From Candidatus Brocadia pituitae (GTDB taxonomy: Bacteria > Planctomycetota > Brocadiia > Brocadiales > Brocadiaceae): a stretch of 64,000 nt of DNA. The notes beneath the pieces were generated by a model. That model did no database searches, was not told the DNA's origin, and saw only the letters and a list, made by a program, of their open reading frames with translations. Both the position numbers and the translations under genes were made by a program. Each line of letters starts with the position of its first letter. Position 1 is the stretch's first letter. Shown here piece by piece: positions 26,010 to 34,933 of the stretch. The stretch spans positions 814,613-878,612 of the forward strand of contig AP021856.1 of the NCBI GenBank assembly GCA_017347445.1, written 5' to 3'.

Positions 26010-26333
26010 ATGAGTAAGGTAAAATGCCCAGGCAGTATACGAAATGCAACCCCTACGCCAATAGATCGCAAATGCCATAACTGCGGCGTTATGGTGGAGA
26101 TGTGGAGCGATGAAGAAAAGACGGATTGCCATAAGTGTGGCACAACTATTTTTAAAGACAAGGTTCCAACCTGTGTAGAGTGGTGTAAATCCGCGGAGGA
26201 ATGCATGGGTGATATCCTGGATGTGAAAAAGATTCAGGCAGAGGCAAAAAAGCGGGCCGAGGCAGATGGGAATCCAAGATTTTTTGAGAATGTGACAGAG
26301 ATGATTAAAAAAAAGAAAGAAGGGGCGTTATAA
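26010..26333 (+). CDS. Small cysteine-rich (zinc ribbon-like) protein
   Basis: 107 residues with CxxC pairs KCHNCGVMVE and DCHKCGTTIF (about residues 28-50), likely a zinc ribbon, then TCVEWCKSAEECMGD and a Lys/Glu helix. No signal peptide, so probably cytoplasmic. A good ribosome binding site (AAGGAGATT) precedes ATG 26010. I do not know its function; similar small ribbon proteins are common in strict anaerobes. Confidence 0.7.
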   Translation: MSKVKCPGSIRNATPTPIDRKCHNCGVMVEMWSDEEKTDCHKCGTTIFKDKVPTCVEWCKSAEECMGDILDVKKIQAEAKKRAEADGNPRFFENVTEMIKKKKEGAL

Positions 26334-26410
26334 CAAGTCTTTCATTTGTGCAGATACATAATCAAATCTAACCCTCCTGACAACCCATTCTACAAGCACC
26401 GTTCAAATGT

Positions 26411-27409
26411 AAATCCACAGTAAAACGTATCTTAATTATACGTCCGGGAGCCCTTGGTGATCTGATTGTCACCTTGCCTACCCTCGGTGCAATTCGTGAG
26501 CATTTCTCCAATGCCTTTATTGAAGTCATGGGTTACCCCATGCATCTAGAGCTTATTAAAGGGCGCTATTATGCGGACGTGGCCAGTCGGTTTGATCAAC
26601 CGGATATTGCCCACCTCTTTGTGAAAGATGCTGAGATACCGGGGCCTTTGCGGGAAAGACTGGGCCATATGGATTTGATTCTTTCATATGTTTCTGACAG
26701 TGACCGGATTTTCTCTCATAATTTAAATACTTCAAAAGCCCGGTGTATTGTTCATTACGACCCTTTTCCCGCTGACGATGAAGGTGCTCATATGGTTGAT
26801 CATTTTTTGCAATCGTTGGATTCCCTGGGGATCGCATCCAACGATAATATCCCAAAAATATTTTTAAACGAAGAGGACATCAGATGTGGTGGGGATTTTG
26901 TAAAAGACCGCATTGCTGGTTCAAAGAGAATGCTGGTTGCCATTCACCCCGGCAGTGGCAGCAGACAAAAATGCTGGTCTGTCGAAAGATTTGCTGCATT
27001 AATAAACTGGCTCAACCTGGAATTGCAAGCGCGCGTTGTTATGGTTTCCGGCCCTGCTGACCAGGGGATTCTTGAACGATTAAAGTCGGGTGGGAATGAT
27101 GATTTCATCATAGCTGATCACCTTCCCCTATCTAAACTGGCTGCGGTAATAAAACGATGTAATCTTTTTATCGGAAACGATTCGGGCGTCACGCATTTAG
27201 CCGCGGCTCTTGGTATCCATACCATTGCCCTCTTTGGCCCTACGGACCCGAAAGTTTGGGGGCCTCGGGGCGAGTCGGTAAAAATTCTTTATCAAAAAGC
27301 GCATTGCAGTCCATGCAGGGCAGAGGTGAGAAGGGATTGCTTAACACAAAGATGTTTGGAAAATATACCTATTGAAGATGTCATGCGTGAAGTACGGCTG
27401 AAGAATTGA
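26411..27409 (+). CDS. Glycosyltransferase family 9 (heptosyltransferase-like); start codon apparently broken
   Basis: The frame gives KRILIIRPGALGDLIVTLP at its beginning, the acceptor-domain signature of ADP-heptose:LPS heptosyltransferases, and later IHPGSGSRQKCWSVERFAAL, GNDSGVTHLAAALGI and ALFGPTDPKVWGP of the nucleotide-sugar domain. It adds a sugar to the lipopolysaccharide core or a related glycolipid. No ATG, GTG or TTG is in frame before RPGALGD. An ATG at 26407 is out of frame by one base (ATGTAAATCC), and removing one T would give ATG AAA TCC and the expected N-terminus. I place the feature at the first codon after it. A downstream TTG at 26474 would delete the Rossmann loop and is unlikely. 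Confidence 0.8.
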   Translation, partial: KSTVKRILIIRPGALGDLIVTLPTLGAIREHFSNAFIEVMGYPMHLELIKGRYYADVASRFDQPDIAHLFVKDAEIPGPLRERLGHMDLILSYVSDSDRIFSHNLNTSKARCIVHYDPFPADDEGAHMVDHFLQSLDSLGIASNDNIPKIFLNEEDIRCGGDFVKDRIAGSKRMLVAIHPGSGSRQKCWSVERFAALINWLNLELQARVVMVSGPADQGILERLKSGGNDDFIIADHLPLSKLAAVIKRCNLFIGNDSGVTHLAAALGIHTIALFGPTDPKVWGPRGESVKILYQKAHCSPCRAEVRRDCLTQRCLENIPIEDVMREVRLKN

Positions 27410-27534
27410 GAAAAGTATTGCGGAAATTCCACGAGGTTGTTCTTTTTCCATTGACTGGTTTATCGCAGTTTTATATACTTTGACTCCTTTTGTTTAGTGT
27501 TTATCAATACGTGTATTCATGTAAGGAAACATAA

Positions 27535-28623
27535 ATGGCCATGTCCAAAAAATCGAAACAGTGTCAGCTACAGCATAAATATCTCTGTAAGCCTCGTATA
27601 ACTCCTCAAGTCTTGAAGAAGGGTATGAAGGTTAAGGACCTTGTTGATGAATATAGTCGTTCCGGGGCATTTAACGCAGGACGCTTGGCAGAGTCATGTA
27701 AACTCTATGCCCATATGATCGATGATGATGCTACGATAGGCCTTACCCTATCGGGAGCTATGACGCCCACCGGGATGGGAGGGATTCTTATTGCCCTTCT
27801 TGAAAATGGGTTTGTGGATTTTATCATTTCGACAGGTGCTAATCTGTATCATGACCTCCACTTTGCTTTGGAACTGCCGATCCATCAGGGTGATTTTCGG
27901 GTTGACGATACAAAACTTTACGAAGCGGGCATTGAACGTATCTATGATATCTTTATTACTGATGAGTTGTTATTTAAGACGGATAAATTTATTCAGGATG
28001 TAGCAAAAAAAAATTCCATTACTCAGCCCGTCTCTACCGCTGATTTCCATTATATGTTAGGTAAAGCGGTTCTTTCAGATACCCCATCACCTCATTTAAG
28101 CTTTGTTGCCCAGGCGGCACGGTATAATGTGCCCGTTTTTGTCTCTTCCCCCGGTGATTCTTCGATTGGAATGAATCTGTCGTATCTTAAAATACAGGAT
28201 AAGGGCATTACGATTGATACCGACCTGGATGTCCTTCAAACCACGGCTATTGTTTTCAATAGCGAAAAGAACGGTGTTGTAAGTATCGGTGGTGGCTCTC
28301 CAAAAAATTTCTATATGCAGACACAGCCCACCCTTGCACAAATACTTGATATTCATAAGGGTGGTCATGATTACTTTATCCAGATTACCACAGATGCACC
28401 ACAGTGGGGCGGGCTTTCAGGGGCAACACCAACAGAGGCGATATCATGGGGTAAGATACGCAGCGAAGAGGTGAAAAACCATGTGGTTGTTTACAGCGAT
28501 GCGACAATAGCTATGCCGATCATTGCAGGATATATTATATCAGAAAAAAAGCCACGGAAGAAAAAATATTTATACCGGAATCTGCCTGCCTACATAGCAG
28601 AGTTAAAGAGCCATGTGAAGTAA
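27535..28623 (+). CDS. Deoxyhypusine synthase-like protein
   Basis: 362 residues of the deoxyhypusine synthase fold: TGMGGILIALLENGFVDFII, STGANLYHDLHFAL (NAD site), GGGSPKNFYMQTQPTL, and TPTEAISWGKI, whose Lys corresponds to the catalytic lysine forming the imine with the aminobutyl group. Bacterial homologues act on polyamines (for example homospermidine or carboxyspermidine-linked chemistry) or remain uncharacterised, since bacteria lack eIF5A. NAD binding residues look intact, so an NAD/spermidine-dependent aminobutyl transfer is likely; the acceptor is unknown. Single gene, next to the candidate origin. Confidence 0.82.
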   Translation: MAMSKKSKQCQLQHKYLCKPRITPQVLKKGMKVKDLVDEYSRSGAFNAGRLAESCKLYAHMIDDDATIGLTLSGAMTPTGMGGILIALLENGFVDFIISTGANLYHDLHFALELPIHQGDFRVDDTKLYEAGIERIYDIFITDELLFKTDKFIQDVAKKNSITQPVSTADFHYMLGKAVLSDTPSPHLSFVAQAARYNVPVFVSSPGDSSIGMNLSYLKIQDKGITIDTDLDVLQTTAIVFNSEKNGVVSIGGGSPKNFYMQTQPTLAQILDIHKGGHDYFIQITTDAPQWGGLSGATPTEAISWGKIRSEEVKNHVVVYSDATIAMPIIAGYIISEKKPRKKKYLYRNLPAYIAELKSHVK

Positions 28624-28829
28624 CTCTCTTGTTTGAAGGTGATGGCCTTGTGATAGAATAAGAACATCCGTAGAGCATTATATTTATTATGGATGTTAAC
28701 AGTTCAAATCGAATTTCAATTCGCGTGGCATTCATCCCTACGCTTCTCCCAAACATCTTTTTCTTATCTGAAATACCGGTTGCGATACATTAAAATCTGT
28801 TGGTATTTTCAAGAAATGTATTCCTATTA

Positions 28830-29340
28830 AAAGACGGTAAAAAATTTACATTTTTTTTGAGAGGCATCTGGAGATAATTCTACTATTGCTAACATCTGGG
28901 TATGTGTTACATTAAGATGAGGAAAAGATGGTGTATGTTGCTTGTGTTGAAGATGTTGTGTGTTGTTGTATTTATTGTTGTTGACTAATAATCCACAAGT
29001 TATCAACAATTTGTTTTCATGGTATAAATGAGTTCATGGTAGAGGGGCTGAATTATGTGCAAACAAATTACTATCGCATACAAGCAGTGGGAAAAATATA
29101 AGTTGCTAAGTTTCAATTTAATATGATATTACAAAACATGATATTTTTTTTGATAGATGGTATGAACGTAAATATTTTTAAAATAAATTTATTTATCGCA
29201 TTGATACAGGTTTTATAATTTTTTTAATTATTTTATTTTTAAAGGTGTTATGGACGACATGTATATATGCCAAAAAAATTTTAAAAATACGAACACCTTT
29301 TTATTTTGACACATATAAATCCTTCTGCTAATATCGGTCT
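28830..29340. other. Candidate chromosomal origin (oriC) upstream of dnaA
   Basis: The 785-bp gap before dnaA has no gene. It holds a T/G-rich tract with repeated TGTTG (28936-28984), two close DnaA-box-like 9-mers, TAATCCACA (28989-28997) and TTATCAACA (29000-29008), each one mismatch from TTATCCACA, and then a very AT-rich stretch (29100-29300) suited to unwinding. Position next to dnaA supports the call; only two boxes were seen by eye. Confidence 0.55.
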
Positions 29341-29408
29341 CCTTCATAAATGTGAATCTTACTTCATTTCCGTAACAGCGTACTTCTTAACTCATAAAGG
29401 ACTATATA

Positions 29409-30761
29409 ATGGAGTTTTACACAAAAGTCTGGGATGACGTTCTTCAGGATATTCGGGAAAGAGTGGGTCCTTTGCGATTTAACCTCTGGTTTAAAAATAC
29501 CCGGCTTGAATCTTTCGATGATAATTGTGTAAATATTGTCGTGCCAAATGTATTTACCCAGGTATGGTTGCAAGAAAATTTTTCCAATATCTTGAGGGAT
29601 GGTATCGGAAAACTCGTTGACAGTAAGGATTTGAATATAAGATTTTCCATATTAAATAACGGTAAAGGTGAACAAGTTTTGCCGGTTGGCGACGCTCCCC
29701 TGGAAAAGAAGACGGATGGTAACGGTAACAAATCTGTTTTGTCTTTGAATAGGCATCTGAAGCTGGAAGATTTTGTCGTAGGCCCTAATAATAGAATGGC
29801 ATATACCGCATCCCTTGAAATTATTAAGGACACATACCCCGCATTTAATCCTCTTTTTATTCATGGTCCTGTTGGTGTTGGAAAAACCCATATCCTTCAA
29901 GGGGTTTGGAATCGGATTCGGGAAGAGAAAAATATCAACAGTATCTATATGCCGGCAGAGAAGTGGACAAATGAGTTCATTTATTCATTGCAAAAAGGAA
30001 AAATGGAAGCATTTAGGCAGAAATTCAGAAATGTGGATCTATTTCTTATAGATGATGTACATTTTCTTTCCAATAAGCAGGGAGTTCAAGAAGAGTTTTT
30101 GCATACCTTCAATGCATTGTATGAGATGTCAAAAAGAATTATATTCGCAAGTGATGCGCATCCGAAGATGATTGGTCAGATAAAAGAAACTCTTGCAAGT
30201 CGGTTTATGTCAGGCATGATTGTTAAGATAGATAAGCCAGATTATGCGACAAGGCTTTTAATCCTGAGGTCAAAGGCAGCAAATTTTGATGTGCATTTTC
30301 CTGAAGAAGTATTGGAGTTTATTGCAGAGAGATTTGATGATAACGTAAGAGAAGTTGAAAGTGCATTGACAACGCTCTCTGCCCATGCCAAGTTTAATGA
30401 AAAAAATATAGATATCCAATTAGCGGGTGATGCTCTGGGAGAATTTTTTCTGTCGGAAGGAAAAATCGTTAAAATCAATGAGATTGAAGCCACGATATTA
30501 AGTTATTTTAATATCTCACGCAATGAGCTTCACTCGAATAAAAAAATAAAATCTGTCTCCTTTCCACGTCAAATATGCATGTACCTAATCAAGACCCTCC
30601 TTAATTGGTCTTACCAGCAAATCGGGAATTATTTTGCCAGCAAGAAACATTCAACCGTTATGTTTGCCATAAAGAAGGTGAAAGAACAGATTGATAGTGA
30701 CAAACAATTTAAGATGTTTATTGATACGTTAATAGAAAAGATTAAAAAAGAAAAGAAGTAG
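29409..30761 (+). CDS. dnaA: Chromosomal replication initiator DnaA
   Basis: 450 residues, normal length. Domain I (FYTKVWDDVLQDIRERVGPL), AAA+ domain III with Walker A GPVGVGKT (about residue 152), Walker B LFLIDDVHFLSN and SRFMSGMIVKI, and the domain IV signature SYQQIGNYFASKKHSTVMFA (GxKKHSTV rather than the usual GxRDHSTV). It binds DnaA boxes and opens the origin. The candidate oriC lies immediately upstream. Followed at 35 bp by an M24 peptidase. Confidence 0.95.
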   Translation: MEFYTKVWDDVLQDIRERVGPLRFNLWFKNTRLESFDDNCVNIVVPNVFTQVWLQENFSNILRDGIGKLVDSKDLNIRFSILNNGKGEQVLPVGDAPLEKKTDGNGNKSVLSLNRHLKLEDFVVGPNNRMAYTASLEIIKDTYPAFNPLFIHGPVGVGKTHILQGVWNRIREEKNINSIYMPAEKWTNEFIYSLQKGKMEAFRQKFRNVDLFLIDDVHFLSNKQGVQEEFLHTFNALYEMSKRIIFASDAHPKMIGQIKETLASRFMSGMIVKIDKPDYATRLLILRSKAANFDVHFPEEVLEFIAERFDDNVREVESALTTLSAHAKFNEKNIDIQLAGDALGEFFLSEGKIVKINEIEATILSYFNISRNELHSNKKIKSVSFPRQICMYLIKTLLNWSYQQIGNYFASKKHSTVMFAIKKVKEQIDSDKQFKMFIDTLIEKIKKEKK

Positions 30762-30795
30762 TGTAACAGAATGCTTTGTTGCAGTACGCATTGCT

Positions 30796-31866
30796 ATGGA
30801 TTGTTTAAAGGAAATAAAACAAACATTAACGGAAGAGAACATAGGTGGATTTTTAATCACAAATGCAGTAAATATTCATTATATTACGAACTTTACGGGG
30901 AGTGAGAGCATTCTTTTGATCACCCCGGATAGAGATTACTTGTTCACAGATTTTCGATACATTGAGCAGGCCCAGCAAGATATTCCCTGGATTAAGGTCG
31001 TTGAAAAAAAAGTATCTTTGGAGAGGACAATTTGTGGGAAACTCAAGCGTCTCAAAATCAAAAAGCTCTATATCGAATCTCTCCATCTTACCGTTTATCA
31101 GTACCATGAAATTATAGACGGCAACAGCGGTATTCATCTCATACCGACAAAGGGAATCGTAGAGAAATACCGAAAATATAAAACAGATCAGGAGTTGGAG
31201 AAGCTTCGCACGGCCATTTCTATTGCTGAGAATGCATATGAGGGCGTGAGGAAAAAGATACAGGCAGGTTTCTCAGAAAAAAGAATTGCAGATTTTTTGG
31301 AGTACGAAATTAGAAACCGGGGCGGTCAAAGAAGCTCTTTTGAAATAATTTGCGCTGCCGGTAAACGGGCTTCACTACCACATGCGCGGGCAACAGAGAG
31401 AATAATAGAGGGAAAAGAAGCGGTATTAGTTGATTGGGGTGCGTCTTTTCAGTTTTATAATTCCGACTTGACAAGGGTTTGTTTCATAGATAAAATATCC
31501 CCCGATTATAAGAAGATATATCAGATAGTGTTAGATGCACAAGACCTCGCTATTGATAGTATAAAACCTGGCAGGAAGGCAAGGGAAGTTGATGGTGCAG
31601 CAAGAAGTTATATTGAAAAAAAAGGATTCGCAAAGTGCTTTGGCCATGGATTAGGGCATGGCATTGGGCTTGAGGTTCATGAAGGTCCAATAATTAATAG
31701 CAGGAGTAAGGAAATATTAGAAGAGAATATGGTATTTACCGTAGAACCTGGCATTTATATTCCAGGGTGGGGTGGTGTACGTATAGAAGATATGGTGTTA
31801 GTTACTCCCAGCGGTTGTGAGGTTTTAAGTCGGGCGCCAAAAAAGCTTGAAGAAATAGCAGGATAA
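30796..31866 (+). CDS. M24 aminopeptidase (Xaa-Pro aminopeptidase type)
   Basis: 356 residues: creatinase/prolidase N-domain (GGFLITNAVNIHYITNFTGS) and pita-bread catalytic domain. Metal ligands are visible in VLVDWGASFQFYNSDLTRVC (two Asp), GHGLGHGIGLEVHE (His), VFTVEPGIYI (Glu) and GGVRIEDMVLV (Glu). It releases N-terminal residues before proline. It precedes accB-accC as in many bacteria, where efp usually lies between; efp is absent here and 31867-32074 is empty. Confidence 0.88.
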   Translation: MDCLKEIKQTLTEENIGGFLITNAVNIHYITNFTGSESILLITPDRDYLFTDFRYIEQAQQDIPWIKVVEKKVSLERTICGKLKRLKIKKLYIESLHLTVYQYHEIIDGNSGIHLIPTKGIVEKYRKYKTDQELEKLRTAISIAENAYEGVRKKIQAGFSEKRIADFLEYEIRNRGGQRSSFEIICAAGKRASLPHARATERIIEGKEAVLVDWGASFQFYNSDLTRVCFIDKISPDYKKIYQIVLDAQDLAIDSIKPGRKAREVDGAARSYIEKKGFAKCFGHGLGHGIGLEVHEGPIINSRSKEILEENMVFTVEPGIYIPGWGGVRIEDMVLVTPSGCEVLSRAPKKLEEIAG

Positions 31867-32074
31867 ATTAACCAAGAGAAGATGCCGTTGCCTGTTACAT
31901 AAAGTATAATACAAAAGAATCTATACAATAACCCTTCATTTTTCACCAGATTATCGTTTCGTATTTCTCCGCGTAGTTCTTAAACAAAGGTATTCTTCAA
32001 TACGGATTACCAAAAGATTTTGTTGGCTTTCCTGTTTCATAATTAAAAAGAAACTCCACATTAAGGAATGAAAA

Positions 32075-32539
32075 ATGAGTATTATAGACAAGGTAAAGCA
32101 ATTAATTTCAATTATGAATGAAAATGAGCTGTCTGAAATTGAAATTCAGGAAGACGTTACAAAGATAAGGCTTAAAAAGAGCGAAGTTGGTTATACTCAT
32201 ACCGTTGCTTCAGCAGTTGCCGTGCCCCCCCTCTATCCTCCATTACTAGAGCACAAACATCAGGTACCTGTGTTGTCGAAAGAAGGTGAAAATGTCAAAG
32301 AGATAATTTCGCCTATGGTGGGTACATTTTATCGGGCCAATGCCCCTGGTGCTGATCCGTGTGTGAACATGGGAGATGTTGTGAACGAAGAAACTGTCGT
32401 TTGTATCATCGAAGCAATGAAAATAATGAACGAAGTAAAAGCTGAGATGGTAGGCGAAGTTGTTGAAATTTATGTTAATGATGGCGAGGCAGTAGAATTT
32501 GGCCAGCCACTCTTTCGCGTTAGGCCATCAGCAAAATGA
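32075..32539 (+). CDS. accB: Biotin carboxyl carrier protein of acetyl-CoA carboxylase
   Basis: 154 residues. Charged N-terminal helix (MSIIDKVKQLISIMNENELS), a flexible Pro/Val linker (about 50-75) and a biotinyl domain with CIIEAMKIMNEVKAE, whose Lys is the biotin attachment site. Carries CO2 for malonyl-CoA formation. A 47-bp gap to accC suggests one operon. A ribosome binding site (AAGGAATG) precedes the ATG. Confidence 0.95.
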   Translation: MSIIDKVKQLISIMNENELSEIEIQEDVTKIRLKKSEVGYTHTVASAVAVPPLYPPLLEHKHQVPVLSKEGENVKEIISPMVGTFYRANAPGADPCVNMGDVVNEETVVCIIEAMKIMNEVKAEMVGEVVEIYVNDGEAVEFGQPLFRVRPSAK

Positions 32540-32586
32540 CAGAGATGCTGGTCGACTTCATAAAAATTAATGACTGAAGGATAACT

Positions 32587-33948
32587 ATGGGTATGTTTTC
32601 CAGGATAATGATTGCGAATCGGGGAGAGATTGCTTTAAGAATTATTCGGGCATGTCGAGAAATGGGTATCGAAACTGTGGCGATATGTTCGAAGGCGGAC
32701 AAAAACGCCATGTACTTAAGGCAGGCAGATATCACCGTATGTGTTGGTCCTTCAGAAGCTGATGGTAGTTATCTCAATATCCCCAGCATTATCAGTGCAG
32801 CTGAGATAACCGATATTGAAGCAATACATCCGGGGTATGGTTTTTTATCCGAGGTCAGTCATTTTGCCGAGGTGTGTGAATCTTCCAAAATAGTATTTAT
32901 CGGTCCAAAATCGGAGGTATTGAAGAAACTAGGAAATAAGACTGAGGCAAGAAAAATTGCGGTAGCGTGCAAAGTCCCTGTAGTGCCAGGCAGTGAATCG
33001 GTTATCAAAAGTCAGCAGCAGGCACTTGATGTTGCACATAAGATTGGATATCCAGTTATTATTAAAGCATCTTCAGGTGGTGGAGGCCGGGGAATGCGCG
33101 TTGCACACAATGATATAAGCCTTGTGAATTCTCTTGCAATTGCTCAACGGGAAGCAGAGTCGGCTTTTAAGGATCCATCGATTTATATTGAGAAATACAT
33201 TGAAGACACGCGTCATGTGGAGGTGCAAATATTCGGGGATAATTATGGCAACATCATTCACTTAGGGGAAAGAGACTGTACCTTACAGCGAAAACATCAA
33301 AAACTTGTTGAAGAGTCTCCCTCTCCCAATATTTCCGATCGTTTACGTGAGGAAATATGCAAGGCGGCAATTAAAATAGCAAAGGCGGTGAATTACACAA
33401 ATGCAGGTACGGTAGAATTTTTAGTAAACAAAGAAGGCGATTTTTATTTTATAGAAGTAAATACCCGCCTTCAGGTGGAACACCCCGTAACTGAGATGGT
33501 TACTGGTATTGATCTGGTGAAACAGCAGATCAGGATAGCGTCGGGTGAACGGTTAAATATAAAACAGAAACGTGTGAGGCCTCGGGGCGTTGCAATAGAG
33601 TGCCGTATTAATGCTGAAGACCCAAACAATGGGTTTCGGCCTCAGCCAGGAAAAATTACGATGTATAACCCGCCAGGTGGCAGAGGGGTAAGGGTGGACT
33701 CTCACGTGCATGGGGGTTATGAAGTGCCTCCCTATTATGATTCCATGATTTCAAAGCTAATTGTTTATCAAAAAACAAGGGAAGAGGCAATTGCCTGTAT
33801 GAAAAGAGCGCTCAGTGAATACGTAATCGAAGGTATTAAAACGACCATTCCGTTAAATCTGGAGCTGATAGCGCATCCGCAATTTGCAAATGGAAATATT
33901 AATACGAATTTCGTGGAAAATCTGTTGTCAAAAAGCCAGCATTCATGA
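32587..33948 (+). CDS. accC: Biotin carboxylase subunit of acetyl-CoA carboxylase
   Basis: 453 residues, the usual length. ATP-grasp enzyme: [32 protein letters not shown], the glycine-rich loop [13 protein letters not shown], and [20 protein letters not shown] with the catalytic Glu/Arg residues. It carboxylates the biotin on AccB with bicarbonate and ATP. Ends 25 bp before the promoter of the cytochrome operon. Confidence 0.96.
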   Translation: MGMFSRIMIANRGEIALRIIRACREMGIETVAICSKADKNAMYLRQADITVCVGPSEADGSYLNIPSIISAAEITDIEAIHPGYGFLSEVSHFAEVCESSKIVFIGPKSEVLKKLGNKTEARKIAVACKVPVVPGSESVIKSQQQALDVAHKIGYPVIIKASSGGGGRGMRVAHNDISLVNSLAIAQREAESAFKDPSIYIEKYIEDTRHVEVQIFGDNYGNIIHLGERDCTLQRKHQKLVEESPSPNISDRLREEICKAAIKIAKAVNYTNAGTVEFLVNKEGDFYFIEVNTRLQVEHPVTEMVTGIDLVKQQIRIASGERLNIKQKRVRPRGVAIECRINAEDPNNGFRPQPGKITMYNPPGGRGVRVDSHVHGGYEVPPYYDSMISKLIVYQKTREEAIACMKRALSEYVIEGIKTTIPLNLELIAHPQFANGNINTNFVENLLSKSQHS

Positions 33949-33963
33949 TACCTGAATTTTTTC

Positions 33964-33992
33964 TTGACACTATTTAGAAAGCATGCTAATCT
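33964..33992 (+). promoter_or_regulatory. Promoter of the cytochrome operon
   Basis: TTGACA (33964-33969), 17-bp spacer, TAATCT (33987-33992). A leader of about 180 nt follows, containing a 9-bp stem hairpin GTTGGTTTC/GAAACCAAC (34086-34113) and two short frames starting at 34021 and 34037. Confidence 0.6.
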
Positions 33993-34179
33993 AGCCTTCT
34001 CGAATTATAACATCTTTTTTATGAAACGTTTCAGAGATGCCTTTATACTGGGCGTATCACCAGAAGGATGGTAAGCCTAAGCCGAGTTGGTTTCATTCCG
34101 AAAAGAAACCAACCTGAGAAGTATGGTGAATAAAGGGGCGGTTTTGTAATTTTTACTTGTTATAGGAAAGGAGATCTTA

Positions 34180-34890
34180 ATGTTTGGTAGTAAGAAAGCT
34201 CTGTGTTTGATGGGTGGCGTGGTGGTGTCCGTATGGAGTCTGGCCGTTTCTCTCCCTTCGATATCCAACGGTGCAGATTATGTTGGCAATAGCGGTTGTA
34301 AGTGTCACATGGGAAAGGGTTGTTTCGAAGGTGAAGAGTATAAAGAAAGATTACATTCAAATACATGGGAAAAAAGGCTGAAGGGAACTCCGGATGCTGA
34401 GAATCCTGATTGCTTGAAATGTCATGCAACTGCATACGGTGAAAAGATCGCTGAGGCTGGCAAGAAATATTTGCCAAATGTGCAATGTGAGGCCTGTCAT
34501 GGCGCTGGTTCTGACTATAAAAAATTAAAGGAGAATTTTCAGGGTAAGGGGAAAGACGCATTTAAAGAGCTATTAAAGAAGGATCCTTTTGAGGCCAGAA
34601 AGGTGCAATACGATGCCGGTTTAATTGTTGCTGGAATTAATGGGCCTGCAACGGTAAAAGAACAATGTTTGAAGTGTCATTGGGAAAGTAAAGATGATAA
34701 GAATAAATGTCCAAAAACCGACAAGGTTATGGATTATAAAGATTATTTCAAGAAGGATGATCATCGTGATGAGGATGAAATTGATGTATTGATTAAAAAG
34801 CTTTCTCCGGAGGATAAGAAGAAGTGGGCAGCTCTTTTACCAAAAGATGAGATTCTTAATACACCATTAAAACCAAAGAAAAAGGAATAA
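34180..34890 (+). CDS. Small periplasmic multihaem cytochrome c (hydrazine synthase electron-transfer module type)
   Basis: 236 residues with a signal peptide (cleavage near SNGAD). Three canonical haem motifs are CLKCH, CEACH and CLKCH. The first site of the cytochrome c554-like family, expected after YVG, reads NSGCKCHMG, a CxCH with one residue fewer. Three ordinary haems and position in front of the hydrazine synthase genes match the trihaem electron-transfer module kuste2854 of Kuenenia (from memory), proposed to deliver electrons for NO reduction. The Lys/Asp-rich C-terminus is highly charged. First gene of an operon with the next two; clear ribosome binding site GGAAAGGAGATC. Confidence 0.8.
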   Translation: MFGSKKALCLMGGVVVSVWSLAVSLPSISNGADYVGNSGCKCHMGKGCFEGEEYKERLHSNTWEKRLKGTPDAENPDCLKCHATAYGEKIAEAGKKYLPNVQCEACHGAGSDYKKLKENFQGKGKDAFKELLKKDPFEARKVQYDAGLIVAGINGPATVKEQCLKCHWESKDDKNKCPKTDKVMDYKDYFKKDDHRDEDEIDVLIKKLSPEDKKKWAALLPKDEILNTPLKPKKKE

Positions 34891-34933
34891 CTCTTTGGGC
34901 TCAAGAGTTATCTCGCTGAGGAGGATTCCGTAG

